This document shows positions 54,150 to 64,000 of a stretch of DNA of 64,000 nucleotides, in pieces (position 1 is the stretch's first letter; the number at the start of each line of letters is the position of its first letter). Origin of the DNA: Plasmodium brasilianum (Eukaryota > Apicomplexa > Aconoidasida > Haemosporida > Plasmodiidae). The notes under the pieces were generated by a model. It was not told the DNA's origin. It did not search any database and worked only from the letters and a program-made list of their open reading frames with translations. A program made the position numbers and the translations under genes. Location of the stretch: NCBI RefSeq assembly GCF_023973825.1, contig NC_090123.1, positions 1,905,501 through 1,969,500 of the forward strand. The letters run 5' to 3'.

Positions 54150-55096
54150 TTAATATAGTCCTAAGAAAAACTTAAATTCCTTATCCTCATTTGTATTGTT
54201 ATCATTAAAATTGTCAATATATTTAGATAAGCAAATATAAATATAAATTAAAGTAAAAAAAAATAATGGAAAGAACATGAATATAGATATATATAATGGA
54301 ATTATGATAGGCTTAAAAACAATCACATTTGTTGTTAAAATTGGAATAAAAGCTTTGTACATTTTTTTAATTATTTGGTTTGTTATACCTTTTAAATTAT
54401 TGTACATTTTAAATTCCATATCTAATCCGTTTTGTACTTATTTTTCGTATTTTTCATCTATATTCTTTAATATTTTTGTTATAAACGATGAACGTTTTTC
54501 TTTTAAAATATATTTGTTTGTTTGATTAGGTGTTTTTGATTCTCTTAATAATTTTTCAAAATAATCATGGACTTCTGAATTTAGGGAATTTTTGAAGTTA
54601 TCTTTAAATTTTAATGTATTAGATGGTTTTTGAATTTTCAAATTTTGCTTTTTTTATTTAAATCGTTTTTTTATATCATTATTTTGAAATAATGTATTTA
54701 ATTTATTGAAATTATTATATTCTTTTTTACTTGTCATATTTGTTTTCTTTTCTTTTAAGAATTTGTATAAATTAAAGGAACCTATATCTGTCTTTCACTT
54801 AATAATCTCTTTGTGTTTATATCTGATATATTATTTAAGTAAATCTTATTATTCCATGACTTTCCGGAGGTATTGTCCTAAAAATATGGGGGATTATTTA
54901 ATATTTATGATAACATCCATATTCTTATATGAATAAAATATAATTTTTAAAAAGAAAAAATAAGCTTACAAAGTTGCATAGAAGTAATTGCATGTAATAA
55001 CTACCATACCTCATAAGAATCGTGGCATATCCATATTAATAGGGAAAATAATAAAATTATAATAAAATAAAAGAAATTATTTAGATGAATGGGCAT
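54150..55096 (-). pseudogene. Broken exported protein gene, Pv-fam-d-like
   Basis: On the - strand, exon 1 (55096-55010) encodes MPIHLNNFFYFIIILLFSLL then IWICHDSYE, a signal-like start of 29 codons with a GTATGG donor. Exon 2 begins at 54877 after TTTTTAG and reads DNTSGKSWNNKIYLNNISDI then NTKRLLSERQ, including a canonical PEXEL-type RLLSE. The frame then shifts at about 54793 (TDIGSFNLYKFLKEKKTNMT...). A TAA interrupts it near 54655, and it resumes in 54641-54438 with VHDYFEKLLRESK and FITKILKNIDEKYEK. After another shift it ends in a frame at 54419-54150 with two hydrophobic segments. Signal, PEXEL, charged helical middle with a DYFE.LLRE-type block and C-terminal membrane segments resemble Pv-fam-d-type exported proteins; that name is a tentative match from memory. 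Three lesions show it is a pseudogene in this assembly. Confidence 0.72.
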
Positions 55097-55671
55097 CTCG
55101 ATTTTATTTTTAGATGAAAAATTTCTTGTGATAACAAAATTTTTATCAGTTATTTATTTGATAATATTTAATATAAGATTTGTTATAATTTTTCTTTATT
55201 ATTTTCTGTTACTTTAACAATTTTAAATTGTTACTATTATATATTTAGATATAAATTTTATTCAAACGCAGTAAGTTAAAAAGTACATTAAATAAAAATA
55301 TGATAATAAAGTTTTTGTGTAAATATATTATTAATTATATTAATATGTATAGAAATAGTTTTAAAAAACATTAGAATACATACAATTATTGCATGACAAT
55401 TGAAATTTCGTAATCTGCAAATAATTTATTTCAAATTTTTGGTTTCTATACTATACAAAAGTATTATTAAAATGTTTCAATTATGTCTTTATTAAAATGG
55501 ATAATATTTAATAAAATTACATGACATACTTTATATATACTAGTCTTTGGAAAATTGTCATTTAAAATTTCTTCATTACGATTATAATGATGAAATATAT
55601 ATTGAAATCTTCTTATTATTGACATATGAAAAGATTTTTAAATAATTTTTATTAAAAATAATAATTTGAAT

Positions 55672-55708
<37 letters not shown>

Positions 55709-58700
55709 ATGGATAAAAAAATTAAAAGAGTTTAATTAATACCATAAAGTACACACAATATTAACATTATTATATAGTTTATGAAAAAATGTTTAATGGC
55801 ATGTTAATAATAAAATATATATTATTTGAAGTTACATTTATTGTTATACCATTTAAGATATAATGAAATTTTATTTTTTAAATAAAGTAAAACGTAATTT
55901 TGTTTATGTTTCCTCGGAACATAGTTCTTGTAATATTAATTAAAACCTTTTAATAATGAAATATATAAAATAAAATGTAACGTAAGTATTTAAAAAATAT
56001 TATTTTTTGAATTCCTCCTATAAAATTAAGAAAATGTAATAAAAAAAAAAACTAATAAATATACAAATGTTAAAAATATTATAAAATATTTTGTGTATAA
56101 ATAGTTTAGACATTAATGTTTCTGTAAAATTCAATTATTAGGTATTTTAAATAATTTAGCAACAAAATTAAACTAACTAAAGAAAAAAAAAGACTTCATT
56201 AAGTAAAAATATAGAAATAAAATTAACATTATTATTAACTAAGAAAACGTATTAACTTTACATGTAATAAAATAGTGGCAGTTCAAATTGTGCATGTTGT
56301 TTTTACAATATGTTATTAAAATGTTATTAATACTTTTTCAAATTTCTTTATATAGTAATATTTAGTTAAAGTTATTAGAACATTATAAACATATTCCTTA
56401 TTTATTAAATGTTTATTCCGTATAATATATGTATAAATAAAATGTTCATATCTGTTCTTTACATTTATTATGTTTATAATGAATCTTAAATTACTATTTT
56501 TAATTACCTCCTTTTGTACATACATATATATAAAATTTGAACAGAATTTTTATTTTTTAAGAATAATAAATTTGTATAGTATGTAAAAATATTTTTTGTG
56601 AAGTTCTATAATGAATAATTTTTTTAAATTTTATGTATGTTTATACTTTTAAATATAGTCCTGTATAATAGTTACTGAATTTTATTACATGTCAATAATA
56701 TGAACAAAGGATTATTACAATGTAATGTGATTTATTGGTTATTAACCTGGGTATCATATTATAAATAGTTATTGATGATGAAACAGAGTTTACGAGGGTT
56801 ACTATCACCTTAAATTATATATATAAAATATTAACATCTTGTATTATCTGAAAAAGAAATTAATTAAATTAATACACATTTTTATCTATAATATAATTAG
56901 AACGAAATAATAACTAAGAAATTAGTAAATATTAGAACTAACATGTATATAACAAAAATTTATGTATAGTGATTATTTAAAATAGAATATATATAAGGTG
57001 TTAAAGATTTAAATTTTTAATATTATTATTTATGGGATGTTGATATGTATGTGTACGTAAAGATTTCATTTTAAAAAAATATTAATCAAAATAATAATAG
57101 GGAATTAAGAAATTACTATATTTAGAAATATGTGATAATCTATGGTTTGTTATATTCTAGCAAATGTCACTATGTTCATATATAATCATTTATATTAACT
57201 ATCATATATAACTAATTTAATTAATCGTCATAGTACATGAACAAGCAATATTTATTGGAAATATATTATACGTATAATGAAATTAATAACTAAGTTAAAT
57301 TCAAGTACTTTGTAAAATTTATAAGGCAAAAATGAAAAACGTATGATTTATTACATAGAAAGAATAAATGTAGAAGAAATTTCGAAAGAATAATAATTTC
57401 GCACATCACTTTTCTAATCTAAATGTGATATATTAATATGTAATAAAATTAGTTTTTAAAAAATCTCTGAGAAATAAAAATTAAGTTTTCTATAATTTAT
57501 TATGTAATAAAAAAATTTAATTATAAAAAGTAATTTAAGATTATTTTTTCATTCTTCCAATATAATATATATTGCATAAAAAAAAATAATATAAAGGGTA
57601 AGAAAAAAATAATATATTCTGAAATGTTTTAAATATTTTTGTTAAAAAAAAAATAAGAAATTCTAATTTAACTATATTTTGCTTTTTGATACTTAAATAT
57701 GTTATCAACTTTCATATTATATTAGAGAAAATAATACATAATGTACTGTTTATGAATAAATGTTCCATTTTTCTATTATCAAACTTTACGAATAAAGAAA
57801 ATATTATATGCATATTTTTAAATATTTAGTATACATATTAAATCTATTTCCATTTTTATATTTGTTTTTTTCAATTAATTTAATAATAACATTTATGTTT
57901 TACATATATTTATATGTATCTTGAACATTCATTTTACGTGTCAGCAATAGATATGCGTATTAACATATATTTGATATACAATATAAAGAAGATATACATG
58001 AGAAGTATATATATATTTTTTTTTTTACAAATCTATAGTGTTATAATTAAGATATATAATATAATTAATTAAGTGCATTATATTTCTGGAAAATAAATTA
58101 TGTATCCTATGCTTGTAATTGTTATTAATCGAAAATGAATATATATATTTGTTTAATTAGATATTCAGTTAAAAATAAAATCATTAATCTTTATATTAGA
58201 TTATACATATTATAAAGTAATATTCAATATAACAAGTAACTTTGTTGAATAATATAAAGAAAAAATAAATTAAGAATGTAATAATTTTTTTTTCACGGTG
58301 CATTAAAAATATTATTATAAATTATACTAAAAATAAATTCCTGTCAATGTAGAATATAATGTTAATGTAGTTATAAAATTTAAATGATCTATTACCTAAA
58401 GGAAGTATATACAAATTAAAAATCTAAGAAAAAAATACAAAGAATTAACGAATAATATATATATATGTAATTAAATGAATTCCTTTGTAGTGTTCTAATG
58501 CTCTTAGTATTATTTCTGTATCAATCACCTTTTCAATATTATGAATTAATGTAGTACATATATGTAAGATATTAGTATAAATTTTAAAATTATATGCTAT
58601 TAACTTAAAATATCCTATAATTTTAATGAAAAAGTTAGTTATTATATATTTAATCAAGAAATATTGCTTAATGTATCGCGAATTGATACTCAGATGATTA

Positions 58701-58859
58701 ATACAAAAATATTAATTATTTTTTGTATATATATTAAAGTCTTTCTATTTTTATTTAATAAAGTATTAAAATAAATGCTTTATATATATGATTTAAGAAA
58801 TAAAAAACCTTTTATATATTAGGAATATTTTTGATATATCTTCTTTTTAATAATCGCAT
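55097..58859. other. 3.8 kb gene-free AT-rich spacer
   Basis: No supported gene. It includes a TA microsatellite near 55677. Frames at 56316-56525 and 58445-58657 on the - strand have no recognisable family feature and are low complexity. Confidence 0.55.
55677..55705. repeat. (TA)n microsatellite
   Basis: About 14 uninterrupted TA units upstream (in transcription direction) of the broken Pv-fam-d-like gene. A likely polymorphic locus. Confidence 0.88.
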
Positions 58860-60060
58860 TTAATGCTTTCTTTTTTCCTTTATATTAATAGTTACTTTAC
58901 AAAACTCCTCCTCTTTTTCATTCCCTTCCGATATTACAAAACCTTAGAAATATTTTTCAATAGCAACTGTTTTCTTTTAAATGTTATCCTAATGTTTTTT
59001 TGGATGTATACATATGAATTTATAAAATTTATTTTTCTGCTATTTTATCGGTTTTTATACTGTTTCATCATTAACTATAGAATTTAGATATGTACATTCT
59101 TCTTTTATAAAAATTAATAGTTCCTCTCTAAAACAATTTTCTTAGATATAAGCAAGAATTTTCTTGTTTATGCTACTGTCTAGGTTTCTGTTGTTAGTTT
59201 TAATAATATCTTTTTTTATCTGTTATTTTCTATATAAACTTTTTTTTGTCTTCTATTTATTTAAGGAACTATCCAAATATGACTCCCTATTTTCTATATG
59301 TTCTACTTTTTTGAATTATTCCAAAACTACTATAAATATACACAGTTATACTAGTAATTTTTTATTTTATATAATTCTTTATAATTTACTTTGTGTTCCA
59401 ATATTGCTATATTTATTAATGATACATTACTTTTAGGATCTTCCTTTTTTTATAGATATGAAATGCTTAGAAATTTCTGTGTTCGCCCCGTAAATGAATC
59501 CTCTTCCAAATACTATTCTATAATTATGGCCTTTTTTGATATACTCGATCAACATATATATTTTTCTTTTTCTAGAAATGGAAATTTTTAAACTTCATTC
59601 AATGATTTCTTTTTTAATTTTTTCATTTAATTTATGTAAGCTTTTACTTCTCTCCATTTATTTTTCTAATTATTAAGCCAATCTAATTTTTCTAGTCTTT
59701 TAGAATGATTTCTATGTCTTTCTAATTTTTTATTGCATAAAATATTTTATTTCTCAATTTTATTGCTACTGTTAATATTTCTCATTCTTCCTTCTACATT
59801 TGTCAAATTATGATAGGTTCAACTTCGCTGTTCTGTGAACTCTTATAGGCATATTTCCAAAAATTCTACTTTTCATTATTCCCATTCATCACTAATGTAT
59901 GTTTTGTGTATATCAGTATGCACTACTGTAATGGATTTGGATATATTCTTTATTCTATTTTACTCCTTTACATTTTTATTCATACACAGTTCATTTATTT
60001 TTATTTTTTTTTAAGTTCTAAGTCAACATTTTTTCTAGGTTTTAAATGATTGTGTTAAAA
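58860..60060 (-). pseudogene. Decayed STP1 cytoplasmic exon, copy C
   Basis: The antisense translation of 59164-59436 is strikingly parallel to the antisense translation of the intact STP1 exon at 34165-34482: KELSKYDSLFSICSTFLNYS against MELSKCDSLFSKFSSFSHSS. This shows DNA-level homology in the same relative orientation, with the STP1 copy encoded on the - strand. In the sense direction, 59830-59950 gives pieces such as TVVHTDIHKTYISDEWE and KVEFLEICL.EFTEQ, matching the IEVHMELLEEFRIEEW... and GVFLEICIEVFEQEQ blocks. Stops and frameshifts are frequent, so it is dead. The ectodomain and membrane exons expected to the right of 60060 could not be found. Borders are approximate. Confidence 0.72.
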
Positions 60061-61919
60061 GCTTAATTTTTGTAAGAAAAAATAAGAGTAGTTGTAATCT
60101 AAGAAATATCAATTATTTTCTTTTCATCTTTTATGTTTTTTTGTATTTTATAAATGTTTTAAAATTTAATTTTTTTTTATTATATTTTTAATTATTTCAT
60201 TGTAATATATGATTAAAATTATGGCGTGATATGTAGTTTACATATTACATTTATTTAAAAGCAATATAAAATAAATAATTATTCATGTGTGTTACTGAAT
60301 ATTTCTTCATGGTATTGTAATTAAAATATTTACTTAAAAATAATATTTAATATTAATATAGATATTTTGCCTAAGTAAAATTTTCATACACAAATACAAT
60401 AATAAAATTGAAATAGAAACATATAAAAAAGCGCAGTATATATTTGAAAATATAAATAAAAGTAAACTTATATAACAATCATAATTTCTTTAATTACGAT
60501 ATTCTAACTTTTTTGCATCTAATATGTATATATTCACAAAGAAGTAACTATCATGTAAATTACTATAACTAGTCACTTACAATTAATATTTTTTAGATAA
60601 TATTATATTAGAAGGTAATTCATAATTATAGGTATATTATTAAAATAAAAATATACCTAAAAAATATGTATGATAAGTGTTAAGATAAACTTTATATTGA
60701 TGATAAATACATATTCATTTTACAAATATTCTTTTAGCAGAATACATAAATATAGAATTACTTGATACTGCAAAACAAACTTGTTTTTATATATGATTTC
60801 ACTAATAATACAATAAATTATATATATTAACATTATGTAAATGTTATTTATGTGATATTATTGTTAAATTTTAATTAGTATTTTTTAATTTTACTGGATT
60901 TAATAAAATTGTTGTAACCATTTTTTCATTAACGAATTATGTTATATACTATATATTTCAATTATAGATTAACATAATTTATTAAATTCCCTACAGTTTA
61001 GATATTATAGTAAAGGAATCATCATTTATTTTGTAATACTACATTAATATATGTCATATATTTATTATAATCATTTTCATACAATATAATAAAAATCCTG
61101 TTTATCCACTATACCTAGTGGTATTGTCATGCATATACACTTATTGAATTGCTCTTTAGGATGCATATCAATATAAGTATATATATATTATATAAATATA
61201 TTTCTGATAATAAATATTATATATATTTACTATTCTAATCTTTAGTATTAATATTGTTAATGTAATCAATATTATCGTATTTTTCTACTTTTTATGTATC
61301 TTCTTCACAATATAGGTATCCATAAAATATTTATTTTGTAATTTCATATATTTTTTTTTTTCGAACTTTTTAAACATTTTACATGTTTTTTTTTTTGTAT
61401 GAAATCTCTATGATTCAATTAGAATATTTCTTTATATTATTATTTGTGTTATAATATTCCTAAGAAAATGTATTTGAACATTTTTCATTTTCTTATTTTT
61501 TCAAAATATATTTCATTTATTTTTTTTATCATAAATTATATGAGAGAATATATCTATTATTGAGAATTTATATATTATAATTTTTTACACTATGGTATGT
61601 TATATGATACCTTATCTTAGCCAAATATGTTTGCTTATTTTTAGAACTCTTTGTAGCTCTTTTTTCTATTTTCTCGTTTATATATTTAAACATATTCTTA
61701 TTTCTTCTCGTTTAAGATAAAACCAAAGTCTAAATGAAGTAAAAAAAATTGTTATAAACTTATTTGTTCCTAGCTACAAAACATATGCAACAATAATTTT
61801 CATTCTAAATAGATTAAAGAGATTGAAAAAAAACATTCTCAATTTTAATTGAAATAATATATTGTGGTATAAAAAGAAAAAATATTTAACATACTACCAT
61901 AAATATTTATATAATTATT
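60061..61919. other. 1.9 kb gene-free AT-rich spacer
   Basis: This is where the 5' exons of the decayed STP1 copy would lie, but no ectodomain or membrane-exon remnant is recognisable. No other gene seen. Confidence 0.5.
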
Positions 61920-61930
61920 GGAAATGAAGA

Positions 61931-62092
61931 GTTAAATTTACGACAATTAGAGTGAGAAGTTGATCAATGTGAAAGAATACATAAGTATGTAAAGTTTTTA
62001 AGAGAAATAAACTTCATTGTATTTGAAAAAGTTCTTGGACTTCATTGACAACGTTTAAGAATTGTACCCAGTTATTCTTGGTAATACGATTT
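61931..62092 (+). pseudogene. Short coding-like relic, unidentified
   Basis: One + strand frame reads ELNLRQLE, stop, EVDQCERIHKYVKFLREINF then IVFEKVLGLH, stop, QRLRIVPSYSW, stop. The residue mix, full of charged residues with C and W, contrasts with the F/I/Y/N/K-only output of surrounding DNA, and both internal stops are TGA, one base from TGG. It may be a piece of a dead exported-protein or STP1-type exon, but no family match is claimed. Confidence 0.3.
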
Positions 62093-64000
62093 ATACGAGA
62101 ATTATATTTATTTAAAATATTTTTAAATTATTTTCAAAGTTTATTGCATTTTGTGTAGTATATCTATTTAAGTGATCATTATATAAACAAATATATTTTT
62201 CATTATAGATGTGAAGAATACATATATATTGAATTATAGAGGTAGTATAACAAATAATTAGCATTAAAAATATAAAAAAGTGGAAATTTTTAAAATATAT
62301 GTTTTTGTAGAAATGTATAAACATAATCCTATTAAAATAATTAATGTTTTAAATTAGATAAATAATACATATTATATATAAAAATAGAATATTTGTTTGA
62401 ATATTTTATTTTTTGTGGATATTGGAATATATAAGTGATGAAACTATAAAAATATTATACTGAAAACTGAAATTTAATACTGTTTTATATTTAGCTTGTG
62501 TTATTTGCACAAATTAAAAATTGATAATATACTTTATTAAATATAAAAAAGATGTAATTTGGAATATATTTAAAATTTATGTATATATATATAAACGGAA
62601 ATTTACACATTATATTTGAGATATATATACATTATAAGAATGAAAATTAAATATTTTACTTGGAAATTAATGTATAAGTATGTAACTTATTAATGTAAGA
62701 AACGTACAAATAATTTAGTAAAATATAGATATTAGTTTTAAGAAAATATTTATAAATGTTGTTTAGAAAAGTCAAATGGTGCTAAAATTGAAAATTTTTT
62801 ATTTATATATATGGAACAATTTTATTTTATAGTTAAAAAACTTTTAATATATTATATGTGGATTACCATAAATTCATGATATAAATTAATTTGTATAATA
62901 TATATAAAAATTAACTATGAGTAAATATTAAATGTTACAAAAGAGAGAGAAAAAGTAGAAGAAACTAAGAAAAAACCTTAATGAATATCATAAGGCAAAT
63001 AATTTATATTTTAAAAAAGTAAAAATATAATAATTTTAATTTCTGTAAATGTTTTTTTTTTTTTGGAAATTTAAAAATAGTATATAAAATTTTTCTTTTT
63101 TTTTCCATTTTAAGTTTATTATATATTTACTTGGAAAATATTGTGATTTAAGACCAATATTGAAAGGCCATATTTCAAATTGTTACAATTATTTTTGTTA
63201 GTGCAATATTTTTGTAATTACTACCATTTTCCCATAATACATAAGAAATCGAAATATTTTTAAATGAAATATTTTTGCAGTTAAAGGGTTTTTTAATAAA
63301 ATATTATTTATTTATATATTTAAGTTAATCCCTTATTCCGAACCTTTAAAATGTGTACTTTATATATTTTTAAAAGAATAAATAAAAATTAATATATTTC
63401 CATAAAATTAGTAAAGGATGAACATCTAAATCATATATTTTAGAAGATTATATTGTTATTCATTCTGATTTGATACAAATATATTTTAAATAAAATTATT
63501 TTATTTGTTATATTTTTAAATTAATGAAATTATATGCAAATAATTTTATAGAAATATATCTCTAATCTTCCAATTTTTTTTTTTGTTTTTTTTTTACTAT
63601 ATCTGTATATCTTCTAAATATATGTAGTTAATAAAAAAAAAATTAAAATCTTAAGTTAAAGTGAAACTACTTCATTAGTAATAAGATAAATTAAACTTAA
63701 TTAAAATTTTTTATTTTCAAATATTATGGTACATAAGTAGAAATATCAGTCCTTGTATGCTTGAAGAATATATATTTTTTCGTATATTAAGTATTACTAT
63801 ATATATAAGGTTTTTTAAATATATAATGCATTATAATTTATTCTATGTTATTGAGGAATAATTAATACATATATTTTAAATTATATAAAACAAAATGTTG
63901 CTTTTTACATTTATTATTATTAAAATTAATATTTTATTAAATATAACTAATTTTTACAATATACCATGTTTATAATACTAGAATTATTAATAGAATAGCA
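62093..64000. other. Gene-free AT-rich stretch at the right edge
   Basis: No supported coding or RNA feature. A reverse-strand frame at 62112-62324 is rich in I, Y, N and K and has no partner exon or family feature. Confidence 0.5.

Noticed and set aside
59164..59591. Overlapping + strand frames of 90 and 66 codons
   Set aside because: Antisense shadows of the decayed STP1 exon on the - strand. The sense strand matches STP1 and the antisense proteins have no family features.
1..64000. Telomere repeats, CRISPR arrays, tRNA or rRNA genes, bacterial-type operons
   Set aside because: No TT(T/C)AGGG arrays, no regularly spaced repeats with unique spacers and no tRNA- or rRNA-like segments were seen. 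The intron-bearing genes show this is eukaryotic DNA.

Overview
This window is extremely AT-rich (roughly four fifths A+T by eye) eukaryotic DNA from a Plasmodium subtelomere. The evidence is the set of gene families: multi-exon PIR genes, an STP1 gene, and two-exon exported proteins with PEXEL-type motifs and two membrane segments that resemble the fam-l and fam-m families. Among human malaria parasites, fam-l/fam-m together with STP1 and PIR points most strongly to P. malariae or a close relative. P. ovale shares PIR and STP1 but is less likely. The species call is inference. No conserved core gene, tRNA, rRNA or telomere repeat was seen, so the window lies inside a variable gene array.

Layout, left to right: (1) fam-l-like gene, + strand, 1526-2468. 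(2) Long PIR gene, +, 7582-9462. (3) Broken fam-l-like copy, +, 13012-13861. (4) PIR gene, +, 19064?-20326. (5) fam-m-like gene, +, 24102-24992. (6) Two consecutive decayed copies of an STP1 cytoplasmic exon, +, about 27610-29830. (7) Broken fam-l-like copy, +, 30647-31618. (8) Intact four-exon STP1 gene, - strand, 33999-36632. (9) PIR pseudogene, -, 40967-42402. (10) Unidentified coding-like relic(s), +, about 44640-46070. (11) PIR gene, +, 48237-49485. (12) Broken exported-protein gene, Pv-fam-d-like, -, 54150-55096. (13) Decayed STP1 cytoplasmic exon, -, about 58860-60060. (14) A short coding-like relic near 61930-62090. Long gene-free AT-rich stretches of 2-5 kb separate these.

The predicted products share one theme: proteins sent to the infected red cell or its surface. 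The fam-type proteins have a signal-like first exon, an export motif at residue 51 and two membrane spans. PIR proteins have a cysteine-rich ectodomain, one membrane span and a short tail in a separate exon. STP1 has an N-terminal ectodomain, one membrane span and a tryptophan-containing cytoplasmic region. About as many family copies are broken as intact, and different copies of one family show different degrees of decay. This fits repeated duplication and loss in a subtelomere. Most real genes are only partly visible as open reading frames, because short first exons and the exons after the membrane span are cut off by introns; the gene models here were rebuilt by hand from GT/AG sites and reading phase.
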